Assembly: GCA_963744935.1 (NCBI GenBank)
Contig: CAVUVM010000004.1
Location: 496,001 to 560,000, forward strand
Length of the DNA: 64,000 bases
Source: Bog-473 sp963744935
Lineage (GTDB): Bacteria; Actinomycetota; Acidimicrobiia; Acidimicrobiales; RAAP-2
Direction: 5' to 3'
The notes below the pieces were generated by a model. That model was not told where the DNA came from. It did no database searches and saw only the letters and a list, made by a program, of their open reading frames with translations. This document shows positions 16,596 to 25,185 of this stretch, one piece after another. Position 1 is the first letter of the stretch, and each line of letters begins with the position of its first letter. The translations under genes were made by a program, and so were the position numbers.

Positions 16596-17075
16596 CTACT
16601 GCAGCGATCTGGAGATGATTCGCCAGTTGTCGCGGGCGCAGGCGCGGGCGTGCTGGCCGTTGGCCTCGACGAGCCCACGCACGAGCGAGCCTGCAACACC
16701 GAGTAGGCGTCCGGAGAAGGCGGCGACCTGGCGGATGCAGAGCACTGGTCCCGTCGCCGGCTGCACAGGACCCTGGGGTCCGAGGGCAGGTGCCTGGGCA
16801 CCCGCTGGTCCGCCCCCGCCTCCAGCCGGCGGCACGCCGTCGTACGCGCCGCCGGCTGGAGCGGCGAGCACATTGAGGCCGCCGTCGTGATCACGCTCGG
16901 CGAAGGGGGGTACGTCGGCCAGCTCGTCGGCCCGCGCCCGGTCGATCAGCGCTTCGAAGACGGCGCGGACGCTGACGCCTTGCTCGACAGCAATGGCTTC
17001 GACCCATGCGCGCCGATCGTGATCGAGTCGCAGGCCCAGGACGGAGGACTTGGTGGTCGCGATGGGCGATAACAC
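16596..17075 (-). CDS. Ribbon-helix-helix-like DNA-binding protein, Gly/Pro/Ala-rich tail
   Basis: 159 residues. Residues ~8-46 (KSSVLGLRLDHDRRAWVEA and on through VSVRAVFEALIDRAR) have the pattern of a beta strand followed by two helices, as in CopG/Arc-type ribbon-helix-helix proteins; this is pattern judgement, not a match I can prove. The middle is a Gly/Pro/Ala-rich linker (~72-105) and the C-terminal 50 residues are unrecognised. The GTG start at 17075 lies inside a degenerate GTGTTATC copy of the GTTAAC motif, and better copies fill the 110 bases upstream, strongly suggesting self-regulation by this protein. No toxin-like partner is visible. Confidence 0.55.
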   Translation of the reverse strand: MLSPIATTKSSVLGLRLDHDRRAWVEAIAVEQGVSVRAVFEALIDRARADELADVPPFAERDHDGGLNVLAAPAGGAYDGVPPAGGGGGPAGAQAPALGPQGPVQPATGPVLCIRQVAAFSGRLLGVAGSLVRGLVEANGQHARACARDNWRIISRSLQ

Positions 17076-17187
17076 TAGCCACCGGCGTTAACGCCGGTGT
17101 ACGGGCATAAGCGTTAACACCCCGGCGTATCGAGGGTGGCGGCGCCTGACGAGCTGCGTGGAGCCGTAAACACCTGCTGTTAACACC
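17066..17187. promoter_or_regulatory. Promoter/operator cluster of GTTAAC motifs upstream of the RHH gene
   Basis: Copies: degenerate at 17066-17075 over the start codon; an 18-bp perfect palindrome ACCGGCGTTAACGCCGGT at 17081-17098; GCGTTAACACC at 17111-17121; GTAAACACC at 17166-17174; GTTAACACC at 17179-17187. They occupy the whole 133-base gap between the RHH gene and the end of the cyclase gene. Confidence 0.65.
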
Positions 17188-17208
17188 ACTCGCGAGAGGC
17201 AAAAATGC

Positions 17209-18357
17209 TTAGCGAGCTGGGGCGCGATGCTCCACGTGAAACGACTGTATGGGAGCCTCGATGCCCCGCACGGCGGCCGGTTCGAGTGGTCGGAGCGACC
17301 ATTCGACGGGCGACAGCGCATCGGCCACAGCCTCGGTGACGACGATCTCGCCCGGTGCGGCGGTCTTCACGAGACGGGAGACGAGATTGATCAGCGGCCC
17401 GAAGTAGTCCCCTTCTCGTGGGACCACCGGGCCGATGCCCACCGCGCCCCGCGCCAGGGGGAGGAGGTGGTCGGCCGCCGCCGCCTCGCACACCTCGAGA
17501 CCGATCCGGCAGGCGGCGTCCGCCGTCGGCGCCACGAAGAACACTTCGTCGCCGATCATTTTGACCAGCCGCCCACCGGCAAGGACGGCGCTCGACCAGG
17601 CCGCCGATTCGAAGCGGGTCAGGGCGAGGCTCTGCTCCCGCAGACTGAGGGACTGGGCCCAGGCCGTCGAGCCGACGAGGTCGACGAAGCCGAGTGCGAC
17701 CACCTCGGGCGAGCCCTCCAACACAAGCGAGTCGTCGCCCGAATCCGACCACGGCCGCACCAGTTGGGCGCGGCGCTGGGCGCGTTCGAAGGCGTCCATG
17801 ACCATGCGCGCCAGGACGTCGGGGACCCCTGTGAACGCCCGCGTCGCCGCCTCCGAGATGCGGGCGCGGGCGAGCTCGTCGGGTCCCTCTCGCACGGTGC
17901 CCGGACCGAACTCTGCAAAGAAGAGTGCGATGGCAGACTCGGCCACGTTGATGGCGGCTGCGCCGAGTCCCCGTGTGAAGGCGAGGATGGGCTCCTCTCC
18001 CATCAACGCAGATCCCTGCTTGTACGCGTCGAGCAAACCGACGAGCTCCGCGGGAAGCTCCGTGTCGAGCTGCGCAGGGATGCCGGCAGCCAGCAGCACG
18101 CGCAACACGTCGGGCTCGGCGACACCGCTGCGCGCCGCTATCTCCTTCACGGTCGCCGTCGGCGTCCTGCCCTGCGTCACGAGATCGCCGGCGACGCCCG
18201 GCAGCGCTCCGATGCGGTGTGCGTCCACCAGCTGCTCCATGGTGGCGCCGCGCTCGGTCAGGTAAGCGAGAAGGGCCAGACGATCCGCGGCATTGGCGTC
18301 GTCTGGGTCATAGAGACCCGCCGCCTCCCACGCGACAATGTCGGCTGACGCGTCCAT
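17209..18357 (-). CDS. Class III adenylate/guanylate cyclase with N-terminal regulatory region
   Basis: Makes a cyclic nucleotide second messenger. The 382-residue soluble protein has a helical N-terminal half (~20-200) of the kind found in Rv1264-type cyclases, with HTH-like KEIAARSGVAEPDVLRVL near 71-88, and a C-terminal catalytic domain (~218-382). Metal-binding aspartates D226 (GFVDLVGST) and D270 (KMIGDEV), substrate Lys K266, adenine-selecting Asp D317 and transition-state N324 and R328 (INLVSRL) are all present, so it should be an active, ATP-preferring homodimer. It starts at 18357, 4 bases after the upstream cyclase gene's stop; the longer frame to 18504 lies inside that gene. Confidence 0.88.
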   Translation of the reverse strand: MDASADIVAWEAAGLYDPDDANAADRLALLAYLTERGATMEQLVDAHRIGALPGVAGDLVTQGRTPTATVKEIAARSGVAEPDVLRVLLAAGIPAQLDTELPAELVGLLDAYKQGSALMGEEPILAFTRGLGAAAINVAESAIALFFAEFGPGTVREGPDELARARISEAATRAFTGVPDVLARMVMDAFERAQRRAQLVRPWSDSGDDSLVLEGSPEVVALGFVDLVGSTAWAQSLSLREQSLALTRFESAAWSSAVLAGGRLVKMIGDEVFFVAPTADAACRIGLEVCEAAAADHLLPLARGAVGIGPVVPREGDYFGPLINLVSRLVKTAAPGEIVVTEAVADALSPVEWSLRPLEPAAVRGIEAPIQSFHVEHRAPAR

Positions 18358-18361
18358 CGGC

Positions 18362-19681
18362 TCACTGCACCCACGCGAGTGTCGCCGACAGTTGCGCCCG
18401 CGCCATGCCCTTGAGGTGTGTCTCGCGGTGTTCCGCGAAGGTGAACTCCCCCGAGCCTTGGACGAGCTGTTGCGACAGAGAGGACACGAGGATCTCGCCG
18501 GCACCCGCGATGTCGGCGAGCCGACTCGCCACGATCACCGTGTGCCCGAGGTAGTCACCTTCCTCGGCGAGCGCGTCCCCGGTGTGGATGCCGATGTGCA
18601 CGGCAATCGCTTCCATCCCCGCCGGGGGGAGGTACGCGCGTGTGGTCTGCTGAATGTCGATCGCGCATCGGAGCGCGCGGGCGACCCCGCCGAAGGCCAC
18701 CATGAACCCGTCGCCCTGGACCTTGACCTCGCGTCCGCCATGTGTCATCAGCGCCTCGCGGACCAGTCGGTGCTCCTCGTGCAAGAGCTGTCGCGAGGCG
18801 TGGTCGCCCAGGCGCTCGGTCATGCCGGCGTAGTCGCACATGTCGCAGAAGAGGATCGTCACCGTGCCGTCGGTGGCGACGTCGGGGACAGCAGCGGCGA
18901 GATCGGCCGGCGCCGCGGTCGGCGGCTGGGCCGACGCTGTCGGCGGCATCGGGGGCGCGATAGACATGCCACGAGGCTCGTCGTCGAGGTCATCGCCGTC
19001 GTCTGGCTCGGGCAGACCCGCGGTGGCTGCACGTCCAAGCCGGCGCTTGCTCCGGTTGGGCCGGCTCTTGACCTCGATCCCGCCCATGACTGCGAAGCCA
19101 CGCACGACGATGAGTGGCGAGCCGGGCACCCGGGGCACGTCACGTAGCTTCAGATCGCGTCCGCCCATGAACGAGAAGCCCTGCAGCTCCACGTCGAAGC
19201 CCTCGGGGACGGTGATGTTGATGCCTCCCATGAAGGCGAAGGCGGTGATGGAGACCGCGGGACCGTCGATCTCGGCCCGGCGCAGGTCCATGTCGCAGCC
19301 GCCCATGAAGGCCACCGCGTTCGTCTTGCCGCTGATGCGCCAGCGGCCCCTGGTGCTGTGCCCGCTGAGGATCGCGACGTACCAGCGCCGCTGCTTGCGC
19401 GTCGTGGCAGGCGTGGTCGCCATGGCCGTCCCGGGGATCGATGAAGACGATGACGCCGGCGGGGGCAGGTCGGTCATCACGGCATCGAGGTCGCCCCGGG
19501 TGCGGGCCTCGAGCGCCCGCCCGATCCGCTCGGAGAATTCGTCGAGCGTGAGCCTGCCTTCCACGACGTGCTCACGCAGCTGGGTCACCGTGCGATCCCG
19601 GTCGGCGTCGGAGACACGCTGGGTCAGCCCGGGCCCACCCTCGGACGGGGGCTGGACCTCGGAATCCGGCACGTCCGCCAT
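18362..19681 (-). CDS. DUF1707 - toastrack (LiaF-like) - cyclase fusion protein
   Basis: 439 residues in three parts: DUF1707 (~24-76, VSDADRDRTVTQLREHVVEGR), a beta-helical toastrack-type domain (~98-206) built of repeated FMGG turns (VAFMGG, FAFMGG, FSFMGG, FAVMGG), a Pro/Asp-rich linker, and a class III cyclase domain (~272-439). The two metal aspartates (D280, D324), substrate Lys K320 and transition-state Arg R387 are kept, but the Asn normally four residues before that Arg is Ile (TVIVASRL), so activity may be weak. DUF1707 and toastrack domains belong to envelope-stress sensing in actinobacteria. Start ATG 19681 has no clear Shine-Dalgarno. It is the promoter-proximal gene of a two-cyclase operon. 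Confidence 0.85.
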   Translation of the reverse strand: MADVPDSEVQPPSEGGPGLTQRVSDADRDRTVTQLREHVVEGRLTLDEFSERIGRALEARTRGDLDAVMTDLPPPASSSSSIPGTAMATTPATTRKQRRWYVAILSGHSTRGRWRISGKTNAVAFMGGCDMDLRRAEIDGPAVSITAFAFMGGINITVPEGFDVELQGFSFMGGRDLKLRDVPRVPGSPLIVVRGFAVMGGIEVKSRPNRSKRRLGRAATAGLPEPDDGDDLDDEPRGMSIAPPMPPTASAQPPTAAPADLAAAVPDVATDGTVTILFCDMCDYAGMTERLGDHASRQLLHEEHRLVREALMTHGGREVKVQGDGFMVAFGGVARALRCAIDIQQTTRAYLPPAGMEAIAVHIGIHTGDALAEEGDYLGHTVIVASRLADIAGAGEILVSSLSQQLVQGSGEFTFAEHRETHLKGMARAQLSATLAWVQ

Positions 19682-19834
19682 ATAGGAGGACAGTTTGCCC
19701 TCTGGGCCCCCTCCGCGGCGGGTTCCAGGCACGCAGGCACGAAGGCACGCAGGCAACGCCGCCAATGGACCAGCCAGTACAACTTTTTTCGCCCAGCCAA
19801 CGCTCCGCACGCCTGACGGACCCGGCAATCGGGA

Positions 19835-19851
19835 TCTGACGACCCGTCAGA
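19835..19851. promoter_or_regulatory. Operator core shared with the 12.9-kb operon
   Basis: TCTGACG-ACC-CGTCAGA, a perfect palindrome with 7-bp arms, lies 33 bases before the GTG of the HMGS-like gene. The same TCTGACG-N3-CGTCAGA core is the centre of the 12919-12943 palindrome. The remaining ~150 bases of the gap toward the cyclase operon hold a direct repeat AGGCACGCAGGCA and a T6 run but nothing else recognised. Confidence 0.75.
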
Positions 19852-19884
19852 AAGCGAGATGGCGAGCCAGTAGGCTGGCCCGTC

Positions 19885-21318
19885 GTGCGAGGAATCATCA
19901 GCGCCGCGGGCTACGTGCCGTACCGGCGGCTCGCCAGGTCCGATATCTCCACCTTCATGGGGAGTGGTGGTGGCAAGGGCACCCGGTCCGTGGCCTCCCA
20001 CGACGAGGACACCACCACGCTCGGAGTGGAGGCGGCCCGACTGGCGCTGCGTGGGGCGCCTGGACGCACGCCCGACGCCCTCTGGCTCGCCACCGCCTCC
20101 CCCGCCTACCTGGACAAGACGAACGCCACCGCGGTCGCGGCGGCACTGCGCTTGCCCGGTGAGGTCGCCGCCTACGACTTCGGCGGTGCACTGCGTTCGG
20201 GGATGGGCGCCCTGTGCAGCGCGCTAGTGGGTAGCGGCACGACGCTGGTCGTGGCCTCCGACATGCGTGACGGCCTCCCAACCAGCGGCGACGAGGCCGC
20301 CGGTGGGGACGCCGGTGCGGCCGCGCTGGTCGGTGAGGGTGAGGACGCCGAGATACTCGCCGAGCTGGTTGCGGTGGCCTCTGCGTCCGACGAGTTCACC
20401 GACCGCTGGCGCACGCCGGGCGAGCGCACTTCCAAGCTCTGGGAAGAGCGCTTCGGCGAGAACCGCTACGTCTCACTCGGCCGCGATGCCCTGGCTCGGG
20501 GTCTCAAAGCGGCCGGCCTCGAGACCGGCGACATCGGACGTCTGGTCGTCACCGGCATGCACGGGCGAGCCATTGGCGCCTTGACGAAGAAGCTCGGCCT
20601 GCCCGAAGGCGTGTTGGCCGACGACCTTGCGGCGGCCGTGGGGCAGAGCGGGACCGCTCACCCCCTCCTGGCGCTCGCCGCCGCACTCGAATCAATGGCC
20701 CTCGAGAGCGCGACGCCGGGCACGATCGTCGTCGCGCTCCATCTGGCCGATGGCGCCGACGCCGTTGTATTGCGCACGACCGCGGCGTTCCGGAACTGGG
20801 AGCCAGCCCGGCCCGTGGCCGATCAGGTGGCAGGTGGGGCACCCATCACGTACGCCAAGTTTCTCGCCTGGCGGGGCCAGCTCCGGCCCGAGCCTCCGCG
20901 GCGGCCCGAGCCGGCACGGGTCTCGAGCACGGCGGCGCACAGGAGCGAAGAGTGGAAGTTCGGTTTCGTGGGGTCGAAGGATCGCAGCTCGGGAGCAGTG
21001 CACCTGCCCCCTTCGCGCGTCTCCATGGTGGGCGGAGCCGTCGACGACATGGAGCCGGTCGCCATGTCCGACGCGATCGGCACAGTCGTCACCTCCACGA
21101 TCGACCGCCTCGCCTACTCACCCAGCCCGCCGATCGTCTTCGCCATCGTGGACTTCGACGGCGGTGGCCGCTACCCGGTCGAGTTGACCGACGCCGACGC
21201 CGAGGAGATCAGAGCCGGGAGCCGGGTAGAGATGACGTTTCGCCGACTCTTCAGCGCGGACGGCATCCACGACTACTTCTGGAAGGCGCGCCCCGTGCGC
21301 ACGGGAGGAGGCAACTGA
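19885..21318 (+). CDS. HMG-CoA synthase-like / DUF35 OB-fold fusion protein
   Basis: 477 residues. Residues 1-~330 follow the thiolase-like fold of HMG-CoA synthase/ketoacyl synthase III, from GIISAAGYVPYRRL to IVVALHLADGADAVVL. Residues ~340-477 are a DUF35-type OB fold (IGTVVTSTIDRL, VDFDGGGRYPVELTD, GSRVEMTFRRL). The nucleophile Cys expected in the YDF-x-x-ACxxG segment is Leu (AYDFGGALRSG, L103), and the DUF35 zinc-ribbon cysteines are also absent. It may thus be a structural partner for the thiolase encoded next door, with which it overlaps by one base (TGATG). Archaeal thiolase/HMGS/DUF35 complexes and actinobacterial Ltp2-DUF35 aldolases are the nearest known arrangements. Confidence 0.82.
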   Translation: MRGIISAAGYVPYRRLARSDISTFMGSGGGKGTRSVASHDEDTTTLGVEAARLALRGAPGRTPDALWLATASPAYLDKTNATAVAAALRLPGEVAAYDFGGALRSGMGALCSALVGSGTTLVVASDMRDGLPTSGDEAAGGDAGAAALVGEGEDAEILAELVAVASASDEFTDRWRTPGERTSKLWEERFGENRYVSLGRDALARGLKAAGLETGDIGRLVVTGMHGRAIGALTKKLGLPEGVLADDLAAAVGQSGTAHPLLALAAALESMALESATPGTIVVALHLADGADAVVLRTTAAFRNWEPARPVADQVAGGAPITYAKFLAWRGQLRPEPPRRPEPARVSSTAAHRSEEWKFGFVGSKDRSSGAVHLPPSRVSMVGGAVDDMEPVAMSDAIGTVVTSTIDRLAYSPSPPIVFAIVDFDGGGRYPVELTDADAEEIRAGSRVEMTFRRLFSADGIHDYFWKARPVRTGGGN

Positions 21319-22511
21319 TGGGCTCGCACGGCGTCCGCGACAAAGTGGCAATCGTCGGCATGGGCTGCACCCACTTCGCCGAGTTATGGGAGAAGGGCCT
21401 CGACGACCTCATCGTCGACGCCAGCACGGAGGCATTCACGTCGGCCGGTGTGAACAAAGAGGACGTCGACGCGTACTGGTTCGGCACGGCACAAAGCGGG
21501 ATGAGCGGCATCACCTTGGCGCGGCCGCTCCAGCTGACCAACAAGCCGGTCACCCGCGTCGAGAACTACTGCACGACCGGCTCCGAGGCGCTGCGCGGCG
21601 CGGTGTACGCCGTCGCGTCGGGCGCGTACGACATGGCAATGGCGGTCGGGGCCGAGAAGGTCAAGGACAGTGGGTACCAGGGCCTCAACGCGATGAACCC
21701 ACCCAACGACGGCACCGCACGCACCCTGACGGCTGCAGCGATGTTCTCCATGGTGGCGCCCGCCTACGGCCAGAAGTACGGAGTGGACGACGAGGCGATG
21801 GCGGATGTGCTCGCCTCCATCGCCGTGAAGAACCACCACAACGGCGCGCGCAACCCACGGGCTCAATTCCGACGCGAGATCACCAAGGAGGCCGCGCTCA
21901 GCTCCCCACGCCTTGCCGGCACCCTCGGCGTCTTCGACTGCGCGGGAGTCGCCGACGGCGCAGCAGCGGCCATCGTCGTGCGCGCCGAGGAGGCGCATCG
22001 CTACACGGACACACCGCTCTACATCAAGGCCCTGTCGTTCGCGGCGGGAAGCGGCTCGGGCCTGATCGATCCTGGTTACGACTACACGCACTTCCCTGAG
22101 TGCGAGGCCACTGCGGCCGACGCCTACGCGCAGGCCGACATCACCGACCCGCGGCGGCAGCTGGCCATGGCCGAGGTGCACGACTGCTTCACTCCCACCG
22201 AACTCGTGCTCATGGAAGACCTGGGTTTCGCGCCTCGCGGCACGGCATGGAAGGAAGTCTTGGCCGGCACCTTCGCCCTCGACGGCGACCTCCCGGTCAA
22301 CCCCGACGGCGGCCTCAAGAGCTTCGGTCACCCGGTGGGCGCGTCGGGCCTGCGCATGCTCTTTGAGTGCTGGCTCCAGTTGCGGCGCGAAGCCCCGCCT
22401 GAGCGTCAGATCGCAACCGTCGACCGCGGCCTCGCCATGACGCACAACCTCGGGGGATACCCCGGCGAAATGGTGTCATTCGTCTCGGTGGTTGGGACGA
22501 AGCCGGGCTGA
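21318..22511 (+). CDS. Thiolase (SCP-x/lipid-transfer type)
   Basis: 397-residue acetyl-CoA acyltransferase-like protein. Nucleophile Cys in VENYCTTGSEALRG (C85), His in AEVHDCFTPTE (H288) and the GHPVGASG loop (H338) are placed as in SCP-x thiolases and Ltp-type aldolases. The second Cys of classical thiolases is not seen near the C-terminus, which is usual for this branch. ATG at 21318 has GGAGGAGG upstream. With the HMGS-like/DUF35 fusion it would carry out the carbon-carbon cleavage step of acyl-CoA breakdown; the shared operator with the dehydrogenase/hydratase operon supports one pathway. Confidence 0.9.
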   Translation: MGSHGVRDKVAIVGMGCTHFAELWEKGLDDLIVDASTEAFTSAGVNKEDVDAYWFGTAQSGMSGITLARPLQLTNKPVTRVENYCTTGSEALRGAVYAVASGAYDMAMAVGAEKVKDSGYQGLNAMNPPNDGTARTLTAAAMFSMVAPAYGQKYGVDDEAMADVLASIAVKNHHNGARNPRAQFRREITKEAALSSPRLAGTLGVFDCAGVADGAAAAIVVRAEEAHRYTDTPLYIKALSFAAGSGSGLIDPGYDYTHFPECEATAADAYAQADITDPRRQLAMAEVHDCFTPTELVLMEDLGFAPRGTAWKEVLAGTFALDGDLPVNPDGGLKSFGHPVGASGLRMLFECWLQLRREAPPERQIATVDRGLAMTHNLGGYPGEMVSFVSVVGTKPG

Positions 22512-22533
22512 ACGGGCGGGACCCGATCGGTCT

Positions 22534-23655
22534 TCAATTGAGCAACTGGCTGAGCGGCGTGAAGGCCATGCCGTGCGCCTCGGCCACGGGCCTGTAGACG
22601 ATCTTCCCGTCGACGACGTTGACGCCCTCGGCAAGCGCGTGGTCGGACTGCACCGCTCGCCGCCATCCTTGGTTGGCGATGTTCAGCACATAGGGCAGTG
22701 TCGCGTTGGCGAGCGCGTGGGTCGACGTGTGTGGCACTGCGCCCGGCATATTTGCCACGCAATAGAAGATGGACCCGTGCGCCTCAAAGGTGGGGTTCGA
22801 ATGCGTGGTCGGACGGGTCGACTCGAAGCAGCCGCCCTGGTCCACCGCGATGTCGACCAGCACCGAGCCGTGGCGCATCTGCTCGACCAATGCGTCAGAC
22901 ACGAGATGAGGCGCCCGTGCGCCGACGACGAGCACGGCACCGATCACGATGTCGGCCTCGAGGCAAACCTCCTCAATGGCGTGCTCGGATGAGGCGATCG
23001 TCTCGAGCGCGCCGCGGAAATGGTGGTCGACCTCGCGCAGGCGGTCGAGGTTGCGATCGAGGACGAAGACCTCCGAGTGCATGCCGACCGCCATGGTGGC
23101 GGCGGCGAAGCCAGCCACGCCGGCACCAAGGATCACCACCCGGGCGCATCGCACGCCCGGCACGCCTGCGATGAGGACGCCACGGCCGCCACCGGGCCGC
23201 ATGAGGTAGTGGGCACCCATGAGCGGCGCCATCCGCCCGGCTACCTCGCTCATTGGCGACAACAGCGGCAGTGTGTTGTCGTCGTTGCGCACCGTCTCGT
23301 AGGCGATGGCGACGTTGCCCGCAGCGATCAGCGCGTCGGTGCATTCTCGTGACGCCGCTAGGTGCAGGTACGTAAAGAGAGTTTGATCGCTTCGGGCCCC
23401 GAGCCGGTGGAACTCCGCCGCGACGGGCTCCTTCACCTTGCACACGAGGTCGGCCGACCCCCATACCTCGTCGGCATCGTCGACGATCTTGGCGCCAGTG
23501 CGAACGAAGTCGGCGCCGGGCATGGCCGAGCCGTTGCCGGCGCCCTTCTCAACGAGGACCGTGTGGCCCGCCGAGGTGAGCTCACGCACGCCCGCCGGGG
23601 TCAGAGCGACGCGCCACTCGTCGATCTTGTTCTCCGTGGGGACGCCGATGATCAC
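22534..23655 (-). CDS. ald: Alanine dehydrogenase
   Basis: NAD-dependent reversible deamination of L-alanine to pyruvate and ammonia, cytosolic. The 373 residues start MIIGVPTENKIDEWRVALTP, contain the substrate Lys/Arg region KVKEP, the NAD fold VVILGAGVAGFAAATMA and the conserved DQGGCFESTRPTTHSNP run. Length is standard. It begins 3 bases after the aldehyde dehydrogenase stop, so both form one operon; it can recycle alanine formed by the pyruvate-using transaminase at 25816. Confidence 0.95.
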   Translation of the reverse strand: MIIGVPTENKIDEWRVALTPAGVRELTSAGHTVLVEKGAGNGSAMPGADFVRTGAKIVDDADEVWGSADLVCKVKEPVAAEFHRLGARSDQTLFTYLHLAASRECTDALIAAGNVAIAYETVRNDDNTLPLLSPMSEVAGRMAPLMGAHYLMRPGGGRGVLIAGVPGVRCARVVILGAGVAGFAAATMAVGMHSEVFVLDRNLDRLREVDHHFRGALETIASSEHAIEEVCLEADIVIGAVLVVGARAPHLVSDALVEQMRHGSVLVDIAVDQGGCFESTRPTTHSNPTFEAHGSIFYCVANMPGAVPHTSTHALANATLPYVLNIANQGWRRAVQSDHALAEGVNVVDGKIVYRPVAEAHGMAFTPLSQLLN

Positions 23656-23658
23656 AGG

Positions 23659-25086
23659 CTACTCCTCGATGTTGCTCATCACGTGCTTGATGCGCGTGTA
23701 GTCCTCGAAGCCGTAGGCAGAAAGGTCCTTGCCGTAGCCCGAGCGCTTGAAACCACCGTGAGGCATCTCGGCCACCAGCGGGATGTGGGTGTTGATCCAG
23801 ACACAGCCGAAGTCGAGGTCGCGTGCCATGCGCATGGCCCGGCCGTGGTCGCGGGTCCACACAGATGAAGCCAGCCCGTACTCGACATCGTTGGCCCACT
23901 CGAGCGCCTCGGCCTCGTCGCTGAACTCCTGCATCGTGATCACGGGCCCGAACACCTCCGACTGGATCATCTCATCGTCCTGGTGCAGTCCCGCGACGAC
24001 GGTTGGCGCGAAGCAGTAGCCGCGCTCACCCACCGGTGTTCCGCCCGTCGCCACCGACGAGTGGGCCGGCACACGCTCGACGAAGCCGCGGACCCGTTCG
24101 AACTGGCTGGCGTTGTTCAGCGGGCCGTAGTCGGCGTCCACCGTGTCGGTACCGCCGACCGTTGTGCGCTCAGCTTGCTCCACCAACGCGGCGAGCAGGT
24201 CGTCGTGCACGCGGGGCGAGGCCAGTACGCGGGTGGCGGCTGTGCAGTCCTGCCCCGCATTGAAGTAGCCCGCTCCGGCGATCCCCTCGGCGGCCGCGGC
24301 CGGGTCGGCGTCGTCGAAGACGATCACGGGTGCCTTGCCACCGAGCTCGAGGTGGACGCGCTTGAGGGTGGGAGCGGCTGCGGCCGCCACCTCCATGCCG
24401 GCACGCACCGACCCGGTCACCGACACCATCGCGGGCGTCTCGTGCACGACGAGCGCCCGGCCGGTGTCGCGGTCACCGCAGACGACGTTGAAGACGCCAG
24501 GTGGCAGGTACTCGGCCATGATCTCGGCCAGCAGCAGCGTGGTGACGGGCGTCGTGTCCGAGGGCTTGAGGACCATGGTGTTCCCGGCAGCCAGCGCCGG
24601 CGCGAACTTCCACACCGCCATCATCATGGGGTAGTTCCACGGGGTGACGGCGCCGCAGACGCCGAGCGGCTCACGCCGGATGAACGAGGTGTGGCCGACC
24701 ATGTACTCCGAGGCGGCCAGCCCTTCGAGGTGCCGAGCGGCACCGGCGAAGAAGCGGATCTGGTCGACCATGGGTGGGATCTCTTCGTTCATGGTCAGCC
24801 GGAATGGCTTGCCCGTGTTCTCACACTCGGCTCGGACCAGGTCCTCGGCCCTGGCCTCGAAGGCATCGGCGATGCGGATCAAGGCCAGGCTGCGCTCCGA
24901 AGGGGTCGTGCGGCGCCATGAGGTGAAGGCATCCGCAGCCACCCGGAGCGCGGCATCCACGTCGGCCGGCCCCGAGACCGGGGCCTCTGCGAAGGGCTCG
25001 CCGGTGCTGGGGTCAACGAGCGCGGCCGTGGGCCCGTCCTCGGCATCGCGGTAGGAGCCCCCGACGAAATTCTGCAACCTGCGCAT
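23659..25086 (-). CDS. Aldehyde dehydrogenase, gamma-aminobutyraldehyde type
   Basis: Oxidises an aldehyde to the acid with NAD(P). The 475 residues include TPWNYPMMMAVWKFAPALAAG (catalytic Asn), the general base Glu in HLELGGKAPV, the nucleophile in NAGQDCTAATRV (C281) and EVFGPVITM. The N-terminus MRRLQNFVGG and overall spacing resemble PatD-type aminobutyraldehyde dehydrogenases. ATG 25086 is preceded by AGGGGGA; the frame open to 25170 has no support. Together with the transaminase across the regulator, it fits putrescine or other amine breakdown to an amino acid. Confidence 0.9.
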   Translation of the reverse strand: MRRLQNFVGGSYRDAEDGPTAALVDPSTGEPFAEAPVSGPADVDAALRVAADAFTSWRRTTPSERSLALIRIADAFEARAEDLVRAECENTGKPFRLTMNEEIPPMVDQIRFFAGAARHLEGLAASEYMVGHTSFIRREPLGVCGAVTPWNYPMMMAVWKFAPALAAGNTMVLKPSDTTPVTTLLLAEIMAEYLPPGVFNVVCGDRDTGRALVVHETPAMVSVTGSVRAGMEVAAAAAPTLKRVHLELGGKAPVIVFDDADPAAAAEGIAGAGYFNAGQDCTAATRVLASPRVHDDLLAALVEQAERTTVGGTDTVDADYGPLNNASQFERVRGFVERVPAHSSVATGGTPVGERGYCFAPTVVAGLHQDDEMIQSEVFGPVITMQEFSDEAEALEWANDVEYGLASSVWTRDHGRAMRMARDLDFGCVWINTHIPLVAEMPHGGFKRSGYGKDLSAYGFEDYTRIKHVMSNIEE

Positions 25087-25185
25087 CTTGTCCCCCTTCA
25101 GGTCCTTTCTCGACGGCGGCCCTCGGTACAGGATCACAGATGCCTGCCATCTCAACAAGCGTTTTCGCAATATTGGGTCAAGAAT

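Noticed and set aside
22790..22810. GGTTCGAAT resembling a tRNA T-loop
   Set aside because: It lies inside the alanine dehydrogenase coding sequence and no cloverleaf can be built around it.
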